From Archilochus colubris (taxonomy: Eukaryota; Chordata; Aves; Apodiformes; Trochilidae), in assembly GCA_023079485.1 (NCBI GenBank), contig CM041084.1, positions 17,574,609 through 17,638,608 on the forward strand: a DNA stretch of 64,000 nt. Direction: 5' to 3'. Both the position numbers and the translations under genes were made by a program. The notes beneath the pieces are model-generated. The model worked only from the letters and a program-made list of their open reading frames with translations, was not told where the DNA came from and ran no database searches. Shown here in pieces: positions 54,026 through 64,000 of the stretch. Position 1 is the stretch's first letter; every line of letters starts with the position of its first letter.

Positions 54026-56324
54026 CTAAAAAAAATCCTTCCCAGCTCACTTTCCAGCACAGAGGCTGGGGAGTTTGTGTGTGCAGTGCAGCTGGATGTG
54101 AAGTGCTGTGCTGCCAGCCCAATCAGTTTTAAACACCAGGCGCAGGGGAGTCAGGCAGACAGTTTCCCGGACCTGTGGAATGTAAATGTGTGCTGGGGTA
54201 AAACAGATGACTCTGCTCCAGTGCTGAGTCCCAACCAGGGAGCAGATGCTCTTCCAGGGATTGTCTCAAGCTCCAGGCATGCACTGATGAGGAGCTGAGC
54301 AGCACTGGAGCAGAAGGGGAATGCCCCACCTACACAGGTAGAAGACACCCCGGAGCAGGGTTACCTCTGCATGGGGGACCTTCCTGCATTCCTCTCTCAA
54401 ACAAACACTTGCATGTTTTAGCAGATCCCTTCACTGTGCACCAAACCAGCACCGCTTCAGTGCCATACAGCAAATGCCTGATGTCAAGAATCCACTTGAT
54501 TTAAGCATGGTGCAAGCTTAAAAACAGCCCAAATCCATTTTCATCAGCTGGCATTGCTTAGGAAACAATACTGCACAGAATACTCCCCATTGTACTTTTT
54601 CCTCTTTCACTGGTACATACATACCTAAAAAATCCTTGCTGCTTGCACACTACAGATAACCATGTTCTTTACTGACTCTCTAACGAAAAATTCCTGACCT
54701 CAGGCTAAATTACTGCAAACCTCAGTTCCTGGTTGCTTTTCTTTGAAAAACCTGCCTAACTTTCCCTGCCAGCCCTGCGTTTGTCAATGCTGCCAAGACG
54801 CAGCGTGTTTAGTCACGTGAAAAGAAAATCCCATTCACCATAATTTTGCAAACAACTTCTAAAGGAAAAAAACATAGTGTAAATCAGAGAAGACATCAGA
54901 GCTACAGTTACAGTAGAATCTCCACACTGAATTTTAAAATGTAGTTCTCAATTTCACAGGCAACCAGTGTGCTATATCAGTAGCAGAATATCAGGGGCCA
55001 TTTTATCACAAAGCTTGAACAAACATAAGCAAATCAATATTACCAGAGCTCAAGTACTAATAGTTACTCAGAAGAAATGCTTAACAAGCAAAAAGACAGG
55101 AAAACATGACCGAATTATTACAGACATTCCTCGTTTTTTAAAATGGCAACTGTGCAATGCAGTAAAATATTTTTATGTGCTGTTTCCATTTTTTTTCAAG
55201 AGTCGCACATGAAAGAGGTTAATTGTTCATGTTTCCTCTCTAAAGCATACTGCCTATTGCTTTCTTGCCCCACCAGGAATAGGAGAGATTAAGGGCAAAA
55301 CAGCAACTCTTGTCATGACATTGATAATATTCTGCATATTATTTTATCAACACGGTAGAAGCTCTAAGTGTGTGGGAAGACCTCAGGTCTCAAGGAGCGA
55401 CTTCACAGACAGAAGAGCAATTCTGGGTTGATGAGCACTGCTCAGGCACAGCAGGTCACACAGAAACAGGAGTGAAACAAGAAGACAGATGGAGAGTTAA
55501 TCACCTAACTGGAGTGAGGAAAGAGCAAGGGAAGAGAAAAAGTGAAAGTCAGTAAGTATGTGAGACTTCAGTTGTACCAAACCTAAGTACTGTAATACCC
55601 TCTCCAAAGATCTTGGAGTGTTTTGCAAACAGTTATTTTGAAGATCTTCCACTATGATTTCTTTACCAAAAGCAAATACTCTGTGCTTAAGAAGGGGGTT
55701 TAAGAAGTGATAATAATGCTTCTGTTACTACATAAATGTATTTCAATTCTCCCAAACACAGGACAATTTTGATACAAGATCCAGCTCTGACTGACAAACA
55801 ATGGTGTTTTGATTTTCAAACCAATACTGCTGAAGTGAAATGCTACTGAGATTACCACACATTCACCTGAACTGAGAACCCTTAGCACAGGGTGCTCTTG
55901 GAAAGAGCAGCATCATCTAAGCAGGAGACTAACCAGATGGTCACTTTACCTGTAAACTTAAAATAACTTAATTTCTAGGCAAAGCAAGGACACAATGAGT
56001 TCAAGTTCTTCCTAGAGGTCTCTCTATAGCCATATCGCAACAAGAGATAGGAAAAGGAAGATGTTATCCATCTTCTTCTAACAGGAAAAGTGCAGGCTCT
56101 TAAGTCTTGTCCATTTAGATACTGAGGTGACACTTCTGCACTGTGAGAGCAGCACCATCCTGATCAACATTCATTTTTGAAGTAGCTCTTTGTCTTACAG
56201 CAGAGACATAGGCATGAAGAAATGGAGGAGGCCGAATACATTCCTCAAACATGAGAAATTCCTAGAATATTCCAGTCAAAGACAACCATTTTCAGTAACA
56301 TCTCAATGCCTTTTCAGCAATCAT
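54026..56324. other. Noncoding sequence upstream of the minus-strand exon
   Basis: Overlapping frames at 54.0-54.35 kb on both strands are moderately GC-rich but no exon could be fixed. If 53,767-54,025 is a first coding exon, its 5' untranslated exon or promoter could lie here, but no CpG island or TATA-like arrangement was seen. Confidence 0.45.
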
Positions 56325-56610
56325 GGCATTATGTCTGGTGAGGAGAGGCTGAGAGAGCTGGGACTGCATAGCCTGAAGGAATGAAGGCCCAGGGGCATCT
56401 TTTTCATGTGCATAAATATCTGATGCAGAGATAAAAGGGGATGAAGTCAGGATCTTCTCAGAAGTACCCAGAGACAGGGCAAGAGGCAGTGAGCACAAAC
56501 TGAACTACAGAAAACATAAATATAAGAAAAAGGTTTTCATACAGTGAAGGTGGTCAGACACTGCCACAGGCTGACCAGCAAGGTCATGAAATCTCCATCC
56601 TTGGACATCA
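56325..56610 (+). repeat. CR1 LINE 3' region, left part, interrupted
   Basis: The plus strand reads GAGGAGAGGCTGAGAGAGCT, then a 'gggactgcatagcctgaagg' word, 'cataaatatctgatgca', 'agacagggcaagaggcagtg', and 'gaaatctccatccttgga'. This is the order of the avian CR1 segment covering the end of ORF2 and the start of the 3' UTR. The copy stops near 56,606 and resumes at about 56,857, after the inserted minus-strand CR1. Confidence 0.8.
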
Positions 56611-56856
56611 CCAACACACAGAGAATCACACGGAATCAGCCAGGTTGGAAAGGACCTCTGAGATCAAGTCCAACCCTTAATCCACTGCCACTGTGGTTAC
56701 CAGACCATGGCACTGAGTGCCACATTCAGTCTCTTCTTAAAAACCTCCAGGGATGGAGAATCCACCACCTCCCTGGGCAGCCCATTCCAGTGCCTGGTAA
56801 ACCTCTCTGTAAAGAATTTCTTCCTAATATCTAACCTAAACTTCCCCCAATTCAAC
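56611..56856 (-). repeat. CR1 LINE 3' end, minus orientation, inserted in older CR1
   Basis: From left to right the plus strand shows the inverted CR1 3' end (CAGAGAATCACACGGAATCA), then CAGGTTGGAAAGGACCTC, 'gatcaagtccaaccc', 'aaacctccagggatggagaa', 'ctgggcagcccattccagtg', and 'aagaatttcttcctaatatc'. This is the reverse complement of the last 240 or so bases of a bird CR1, 5'-truncated as most copies are. It is less decayed than the copy it interrupts. Confidence 0.9.
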
Positions 56857-56965
56857 CAAGCATGGTCCTGACCAGCCTGCTGTATCTATGCTGCCTGAGC
56901 TGGGGCCTGGACTAGGCCACCTCCAGAACTGTCTTCCACCCTGAGTGTGATGTGATGCTCTATTA
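56857..56965 (+). repeat. CR1 LINE 3' tail, right part of interrupted copy
   Basis: GGTCCTGACCAGCCTGCTGT, followed by 'ctggggcctggactaggccacctccag' and 'ctgtcttccaccctgagtgtgatgtgat', matches the CR1 3' UTR tail that should follow the segment ending at 56,610. It includes a decayed terminal motif. Confidence 0.7.
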
Positions 56966-57522
56966 TCAAATATATTCAGAGCTTATTTATAATGTGGAAG
57001 ATTAATTATCTTTCAATCTGTCCAACCGTAGACAGACAAACTTCTGCCACCAAACTCCCAGAAATTAAACTATTCTATGCCTGACTGCCATCTCTGGGAG
57101 GATTTGGTTTCTTCCTTGTCTTCGTTTCCTTTTAGCTTCTTGTTTGTTTCTTTTAAAGGCTCTGAGATGTGAAGCTGGTGATTCCAGCCATGAGCATCAA
57201 GTCTTTCAAATAAACTACCCTAGGACATGAGCCCAGTTTTTCTAGCTGTTTCTGGCTGGATGTAGACAGTAAAACACTTCACGCATGGCATTAAAAGCAC
57301 AAGAGTGTTTAACTCAGGGTTGCTGCCAGCTCCCCACCACCTACACCCCAACTGCACAGGTCCTGTCCTTAGCCCAATTCCCCGGAGCCCTGGGCAGGTC
57401 CCTCCCTGCCATCCCACCCCCACCCCACTCCCACAGGATCCTAATAAAGCTCCCCAGGCAGCAAGACTTTCATCAGCTTTCAGCTTTCTGTACCCCTAAG
57501 GCACTCTTTTGAACTACTTACT

Positions 57523-57627
57523 TAAAAAAAAAAACAAAAACAAACCACAAAACAAAACAAACCACAAAACTGAGGGAAAAAAAAATCCAAACCCAAACAA
57601 ACAAAAAGCCCAAAGCAAACCCAACCC
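57523..57627. repeat. A/C-rich low-complexity tract
   Basis: An A-run is followed by AAAAC, ACCACAAAAC and CAAACAAAC words, all slippage-type simple sequence. Confidence 0.85.
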
Positions 57628-59178
57628 CTTTTCCCTTAGATTTCAGATAGTGTGGTAGAGACATCATATTGATGTTACATACCATTAAGCATCAGTTTGT
57701 CAGGTTCTCATGAAGTGCTGTGGGACATTTCCTAGTGCTTTGAGTCAATGAATAAACTCTGTCACTACTTCAGCACAGCAGAAGTTAATATTAAGGGACT
57801 AACAGTGCAATCTATGCTTTTGAATCATCACATATATGTAAGCAAGCAATATTTTAAGAATGCCATACACTTTCCATACACTATTTAAAACTATGTCCTG
57901 TTATTTTCAAAATACAAGTCTCTCCATTCCTGCCTAGAAAATAAAGAACTACTGAAATATGACAAAAAGAATTTGTTAAGAGTTAGCTAACAGAAGGTAT
58001 TTTTAACACAGCATATTAAATAGGTTATTACACTGCTATTAACTTAAATAACGCTTGTGCCCCTGGGACAAAAGAAACATGACTAGAGATCTTATTAATA
58101 CAAACAAAGCATTTGCAAAGCTTGAAATTTCCATTTTTGGGCACCCATGAAGATCTAGTTTACATTTGCACATAAAGAGCTGGGGAGGGGAGATCACTTG
58201 CATGTGAACCAGGAAAAATTAGTTGCTTAACACACAGTTTAGGATGTGATGCTTTCTCAGCCCACCAAATTCTCTCCCATATTTTGGTCTGCAACTCCCT
58301 AAAGAAGAGAGAAGCATGCACATACAAATATTTCAATCCAGCAGACTGTTTCTGAACTATTGAGAGGCAACAACTACACAAATAGATAGAAGTTGCAGGT
58401 GCAGAAGTTAAAATCGTAAATTAATGCAGTCTTCTCTTTACAAAATTGAGCAAGTAACCAGATGGCTTAACATTTCCAGTTTGAAATGAGAAATAAATGT
58501 ATAGGCAACAAAGGAATTAGATCAGTGAGGAAAACAATTTCAGATGCAAGTCACAGATAGATATATAATGTGATAAAAAAAAAAATTTAGTGCTTCAGAA
58601 AGGTACATTTCCTAGTAACTGAAGCATGCAAAATTAGTGACAAGTTAATTTTGCAGATGCTAAAGCTTTCTTAGACCTATGTGCCAGTGTTTTATTTTTC
58701 CATATTTGATTTCTGAAATAACTGTATAATATAGATGCTCAGGTTCAATATATTGAGATCCATTTTAAAACATTTCATGCAAATCTAAAAACATTCTTCC
58801 CAGAAAAATAAACTGTGCAAAAAGAACCTAGTCAGTCATTCAGTGAAAGCTGAACCTCTGCAACAGAAAACAAGCTGTAATTATGGCACGTCCTGTTACT
58901 CTTTAATATGGTCTTGAAAAGAAAAGTCTGTTAAGGGTCCTGCTGTAATATAATATCTGCCTAGAAGATGCTATAATTAAAGCAGAGTTGTCATTTCTAT
59001 CAGGAAGCCCTATTCCAGAGATTTACTACTCAGCCATAAAAATTTAATCTCAGCTCCAAGACTTGAAAAAAAAAATCAAAATCAGAAAAAAAAACCCCTT
59101 CATGTCTAGTTTAATTCCTTTTTGTCAAGTTTTAGAAAATTAAAGCATAACAAAGCCTTCCTTCAGCCAATTTCATAC

Positions 59179-59332
59179 CTCTGGCACCTGAACACTTTAT
59201 GCTTCCCCCAAAACCAGAAACACCATCAGGAATGGCAGAATGAATTTTCCTTACTATTCTGACACTTCTGCACATTGTATCTGTCTGTGGTTCAAGACCT
59301 TCAAAGTCCCATATTTGCCTCAGTGCACAGTT
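59179..59332 (-). other. Weak candidate exon
   Basis: On the minus strand an acceptor-like CCACAG before AACTG opens a frame of 51 codons plus one base, ending AGAG before GTATGA, a good donor. The reading includes IWDFEGLEPQTDTM and IPDGVSGFGGSIKCSG. Phase 0 in and phase 1 out does not join directly to the phase-0 entry at 54,025, so another exon would be needed between them, or this is chance. The pyrimidine tract before the acceptor is poor. Confidence 0.2.
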
Positions 59333-61354
59333 CTGTGGCCTACTGATAAAGTGTTTACACATACAGAACCATGTAATGGTTACAGTTTTTCTGAACCAGT
59401 GTAGTTAGATCACTATTGTCCCTCATTTGGTGGTGTTCTGTCCTCAGGGTGTAAAATAACATAGGAATATTGCCTTCCCCATCTGCAGATACTTCACATT
59501 AGATTCTTAAAGCATTTTAAAGACGTGCCCCAAAATACCTTTTGTCAAATTGGTAGTTCGAAGTTTTTTAATGACAGATAGAAGCATCGCAGGTTCAAAA
59601 TCTCTTCTGAAGCTATGCAAGCAAAACTATGGCTGGCTTTGTCCTTAAATCCACTGTAACAAGGAGAGGAAGGTTAAAGCTACAACAAAGATCTATGCAA
59701 TTCAAATTACTTGTGTTTATATAGCTATATATGATGGTTCAGGTAATCTCAGTTTACAAGTGCTCCCCTAAAAAGCTCAGGCAGTGCATCCTCACATGCT
59801 TAAGCCATCTGGAAAGATATTCTTGGTTTCAATCCACCCATACTTTTAGAGACTAGATGTTCTGATTTCCAGAGATTTTATGCGTATTATTTAATATTCT
59901 GCTTTGCGTATTTGATGATTCATTACCTAATTTACATAAATGACAACAAATGGTCCCAATTACCAGCACTTAAGTCTGAAAAGCAAGCAGCATAGAACAT
60001 ACTTTAGGAGTGCAGCAACAGCTGTTTTCCTTGTTTCTGCCAGGCATTTGAGATGGTGGCCAGGTTACCCTGATGGCTCCTCCAGCCTCTGTTAAAAATC
60101 CAGTACAGTGACCAAACAACAGACAATGGTAGATGGTAATGAAGCAAAAAGCTGAAATAGTAGCCTTTCCAGCCAAGAAAAACCTTGAAAAGAACCAATA
60201 AACCTACCATTAAAACATAAGGGCTATGACGTACGTTATTAACAACCCTAAAATACTTTCTGCATGGAAAACTAAACTGGAAACCAGTTTAGGAAATTGG
60301 AAAAACTATGTTATGAATGCATGTTCTATATCCTAAAGAGCATGTTGTTTATTCTACTCTACCGAACTGTGTTCTGTGATCTGGATATTCTTGATGCTGT
60401 ATTGGTTGCCTGTAATGACTAAAGTAGCTAAAAATATACAGTTTTAGCTCAAAGTTGCATCATTTGTTCCAACATCAATCAAATGAAATAAAAAAGTAGC
60501 TTCAATACAGTCTTGGTTGATCTTAAAGGGTTCTAATAAAACGATGCATTAAGGACTGCTACATAAAAAGCAGTCAGACATGTATACTTGATAGCACATA
60601 CAAACCAAGAGAGACACAAAGAAAATAGACAAAAAGAAGAAAAGGAGGGAAAACAGTAACTGCCCTCCAATGCTACTAACAGATACCAGTCTGTTACCAG
60701 TGAGGCTCCAGCAAGTCTGACCTGAATTCCCTGCACTGAAATACAACCACCAAATCTACCATGTTATTATATGAGCCATAAAATAAACAGAATAATTCAG
60801 AAGCTATTAAAAATTAATGTTATAAATTATGAGAGCAACTCTTCATAATGTCCCTCATTTTAACAGTCCTTAAAACCCCATGCAGTGAAGAAGTCTTTAT
60901 GGGGGGAAGTCTGGAGTAACTTGGGTCAAGAAAATCAGGTTTCTCACCTCAATAAAGACTCCTTTGGTGGGGGAAGAATAGGATCTGAATCACTTTCATA
61001 TTCAATATTGGAAATAAATTGATCTTTTCCATCTCTCTGGCCTTTAAAGACCAGTTTGTAAATGATTTGCTCCCTCATGAACATTATGTTTTGCAATTGG
61101 GAATTCAAATAGCTCCTAGATAATGCATGAACCTAGAGAAAACTGCTGCTTTTCCCTTTATATATAACAACTCTGCAACGCTATCAGCCAGAAAACATAG
61201 TGAAAACAGAGGTAGTAACTACTTCAAGCATTAATCCCTCCATGTTTAAAGAGGAGACCTTGATAAACGTGTCTTGCACATAGGGTGATGTCTTCAACTT
61301 GCCAAGTATTATGACACATCTCAATACTTCAGAAGAACAATGTTATACAGCAGG

Positions 61355-61377
61355 AAAAAAAAAAAAAAAAAAAAAAA
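61355..61377 (+). repeat. A23 homopolymer
   Basis: An uninterrupted run of 23 As. It could be the tail of a retroposed transcript, but the DNA to its left was not recognised as any gene or element, and no flanking target duplication was found. Confidence 0.9.
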
Positions 61378-63469
61378 GAAAAGTATTTTTTAAATTAGCA
61401 ATAATTTTGAACATTTTCTGCCTAAACTTCCCCTTCCAAGCTTCCCCACATTTTTCTGCAGCACAAACAAGTTAGCTGAATTCTTCCAATAGCAGTGACT
61501 GCCTCTGCTCATCTATTGTGCAGCTAATAAGGGCATAGTCACTTCTCCCTTAGTAACACCAATTTAATTCTAGTGATTAAATCCTTCCATTTAGAACTCT
61601 ACACTGAAAATGTAACTGCACAGGTAATTGTAATTTGGCAGAACTTAACTACATAACAAGATTCTGGTCCAGATTAAGGACTTCTTATACTTTCTGAGGA
61701 CAGTCTAGCATGTTTAAATTATCTTACAGTATCTGCCTTTGTCCTGTCTCTACTCATCCACCAGGCTCTACCATTAGAATTGGTCCTTGGGTTATTCTTT
61801 CCATTTATTCTCCTGGTCATCAAATGTAACAGTTTGCAGGGTGATCTCACCCATTGGGCACACCCAAGAGATGAGCTGGTGAGGAGGAGGCCTGGTGGGC
61901 GACCACACTGAGCAGTCCCCTGGGACAGCCTGGCAAGCTGCTGGTGACAAAGGCAACTGGGGGCAGAGAAGAGGGCAAAGAAGCAAAGATTCAGCAATCA
62001 GAAGACAGAAATTAGAATAACAGAAAGGGGTAAAAAAACCCCCGTCAATTATCATGGCTGTAGCCCATAAGGCATATGAATATATGGTGGTACATCGTTA
62101 CAGAAATAGGCTCTCTGGAACTGAGAGATGTCCATCTGCCTATTCTGAATAAGAGCATCTGCCCTGGCAATTTTCCTTGTAGAGCAGCTTTGAGCATCTT
62201 CCCTTTCCAGATGCCTGACAGAGCATCAGGGAGGATGCCCCCCTCAGGCCTCCATCCCCAGTGCAGCACAGCCCAGAACAGTACCCAGAACCAATCCAGG
62301 TCAGCACAAAATTAACTTAAAACTATGCTCAGGTGACACACAAATGTGATCCCCTTAAGCCTCCTTGACCACAGTTGTTGTCCTATCTGTTATTTACAGA
62401 AATGTTATAATTGGATCATTTTTTTGTTTTGGTTACTATGAAAAATCAAGGTCGAATTTCCACACGGTGCTAATGGGCACATGCAATCTGAAAAGCACAA
62501 ATCTCAGATTGGCTCTGCGAGAGGAAACAACCAAATCAAAACAAAACCACCCACCCTGAAATTTTTTTTAAGACACTTTTCTTCATAGCTAGTGTTACTA
62601 TTGAATCAAAGTGTGTTATTTTACCAATGGTCCATAAGACCTTATTAAAATCATAAATACACCAGTTAGACTTCAGGGAACTGTGTGGTGTTATTAATTT
62701 CTGAAAAACATAAGCAATTGATGAGAAAAAAACTTTCCTAGCAATACAAATGACAGGGTGGCAGGCTGGAGTAATGGTGGTGTACTTCAGGGTAATTTGT
62801 TCAGCAAAAACAACAGGTGCAGCTGCCTTTTTCCAGCCATAAGTCTTTCCATTTGCAAGCTAATAGCAGGCTGCCAAGTCAATGTGTGCCTCTGTAGTTT
62901 ACGTTACATAGAAGGAATTTTTTTAAAGTTGCATAATTGTCACAGAAGTTTAATTTTAGGCAAATGGAGAATTCAAAGAACAGTTAATTAAGCCCTCAAA
63001 CGCAATCATAAATTAATTTAGGGAGAAAATGCCCATTCCATTCATAGAATAGCAATTAGGATAAGGAATAAATCAATACGTTTGCATTTTATCAATTACT
63101 GTTATTCAAAAAGCAGAATCCAGGAACTTTAATAAAGAATCTTCAATTCCTTTAGTCCTTAATTACAACTCATTAACTTTTCATTAACTTCAAGCTTAGT
63201 AAAAAGCAACAGCAAGTCTTTGATGGTGCCACTGTTGGCAGTGCCCCATGTTAGACAGCTTTGTGTAAGTTATTTGTGTTTAGCCAGATATGCTGCTGCT
63301 GTATCAAAGCAACACATCAATCAATGATAAGAAAATACCCCATGCCTCTTCATTTAAGTTGACTCTCTGTACACTTTAAAGCTTTGCAGTAACTTTTAAG
63401 ATAACACACACCACTCAAATGCTTAAAAAAGGAACAGGGAAGCATGAAAGACATGAAGAGATTATTCAG

Positions 63470-63930
63470 GAACTCCTACACTGCCAACGTGTGGCCAGTC
63501 TGTATCTAGATGAGGTATAATGAGTGCTGAGTGCAGGGGGTTGATTTCTCCCCTTGATCTCCTGGCTATGCCTCTCACTGCCACCTGGACCTGGGGCTCT
63601 ACAACAGGTTCTTCTTTCCAGGAGGCAGGACTTGGTGTTTGCCAGTGTCAAATCTCATGAAGCCCCTCTGGGGCCCATTCCTCTGGCCAGTCTTAGTCCC
63701 GCTGCATGGCACCTCTATCCTTAAGTTCCCTACAGCTGGGTGTCCTTTCCTTCCCAAACCCAATGAGGTTGCCCTCCATCACCTCCTAGGCCCTGATGGA
63801 CCAGTTAAACATGACAGGTACCAGAGAAGCCTCAGTGGGACCACCCTGCCACCAGCCTCCAGGCAGAGTGCAGCACTAACCACTGCCCATGAGCCCTACC
63901 ATCCCACCTTTGCTCTGCCCACCCTGCCCA
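63470..63930 (-). repeat. CR1 LINE ORF2 fragment, minus orientation
   Basis: On the minus strand, words in CR1 ORF2 order occur: a counterpart of the SWRPVTSGVPQGS-coding stretch (CTGGAGGCTGGTGGCAGGGT), then TGTTTAAC with a GGTCCATCA word, then 'ggaatgggccccagaggggcttcatgag' and 'caccaagtcctgcc', which fit the CR1 stretch that codes for W..KWA.....NLMKFN..KCKVLHLG. Indels and stops throughout show that it is inactive. The end nearest the window edge may continue beyond recognisable similarity. Confidence 0.65.
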
Positions 63931-64000
63931 TGGTCCAACTTGAGCACAAAAATACCATGGAAGACATTGTAGAACGACCATTTAACATCAAAATAAATTA

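Larger units (their letters stand above)
56966..63469. other. Noncoding sequence, one weak exon candidate
   Basis: No exon is supported with confidence; the weak candidate at 59,179-59,332 is listed separately. Minus frames at 61,719-62,269 are mildly coding-like but overlap in different frames and lack splice signals. ATTA-rich DNA at 62,990-63,190 is a possible conserved noncoding element, from appearance only. Confidence 0.45.

Overview
The window is vertebrate nuclear DNA, almost certainly avian. It is AT-rich, has no compact open reading frames or operon-like layout, and carries several copies of CR1-type LINEs. One of these (56,611-56,856, minus) has the typical bird CR1 3' end. Nearly all of the window reads as intronic or intergenic sequence. 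The short open frames scattered over both strands are what AT-rich noncoding DNA gives by chance, apart from the cases listed.

The only protein-coding evidence I can support is on the minus strand at 48-54 kb. Two exon-like segments have coding character, splice signals and compatible phases: 53,767-54,025 (phase 0 in, phase 1 out) and 48,125-48,367 (phase 1 in, phase 0 out). Joined, they encode a Ser/Arg/Gln-rich segment that looks disordered and belongs to a protein I do not recognise. The second exon reads correctly only if one base near 48,272 is extra. That is either an assembly indel or a real frameshift. No earlier or later exon could be recognised with confidence; a weak candidate upstream exon lies at 59,179-59,332.

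Layout. 1-12.6 kb: noncoding, with an HNF1-like palindrome (981-993) and two ancient LINE remnants (4.3 kb minus, 8.4-9.0 kb plus). 12.6-13.1 kb: a GC-rich, CpG-containing block with an imperfect minisatellite, the most compositionally distinct locus in the window. 13-46 kb: noncoding, with low-complexity tracts and several recent short tandem duplications (22.8, 27.0, 30.7, 39.0, 43.6 and 44.0 kb). 46.1-46.4 kb: an old LINE reverse-transcriptase remnant. 48.1-54.0 kb: the two exons and a 5.4 kb intron that contains a strongly pyrimidine-rich tract on the plus strand. 56.3-57.0 kb: a younger minus-strand CR1 inserted inside an older plus-strand CR1. 63.5-63.9 kb: a minus-strand CR1 ORF2 fragment.

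No tRNA, rRNA, CRISPR array, intact transposon or recognisable viral gene was seen. No new molecular system is evident; the unidentified, possibly frameshifted gene is the best lead.
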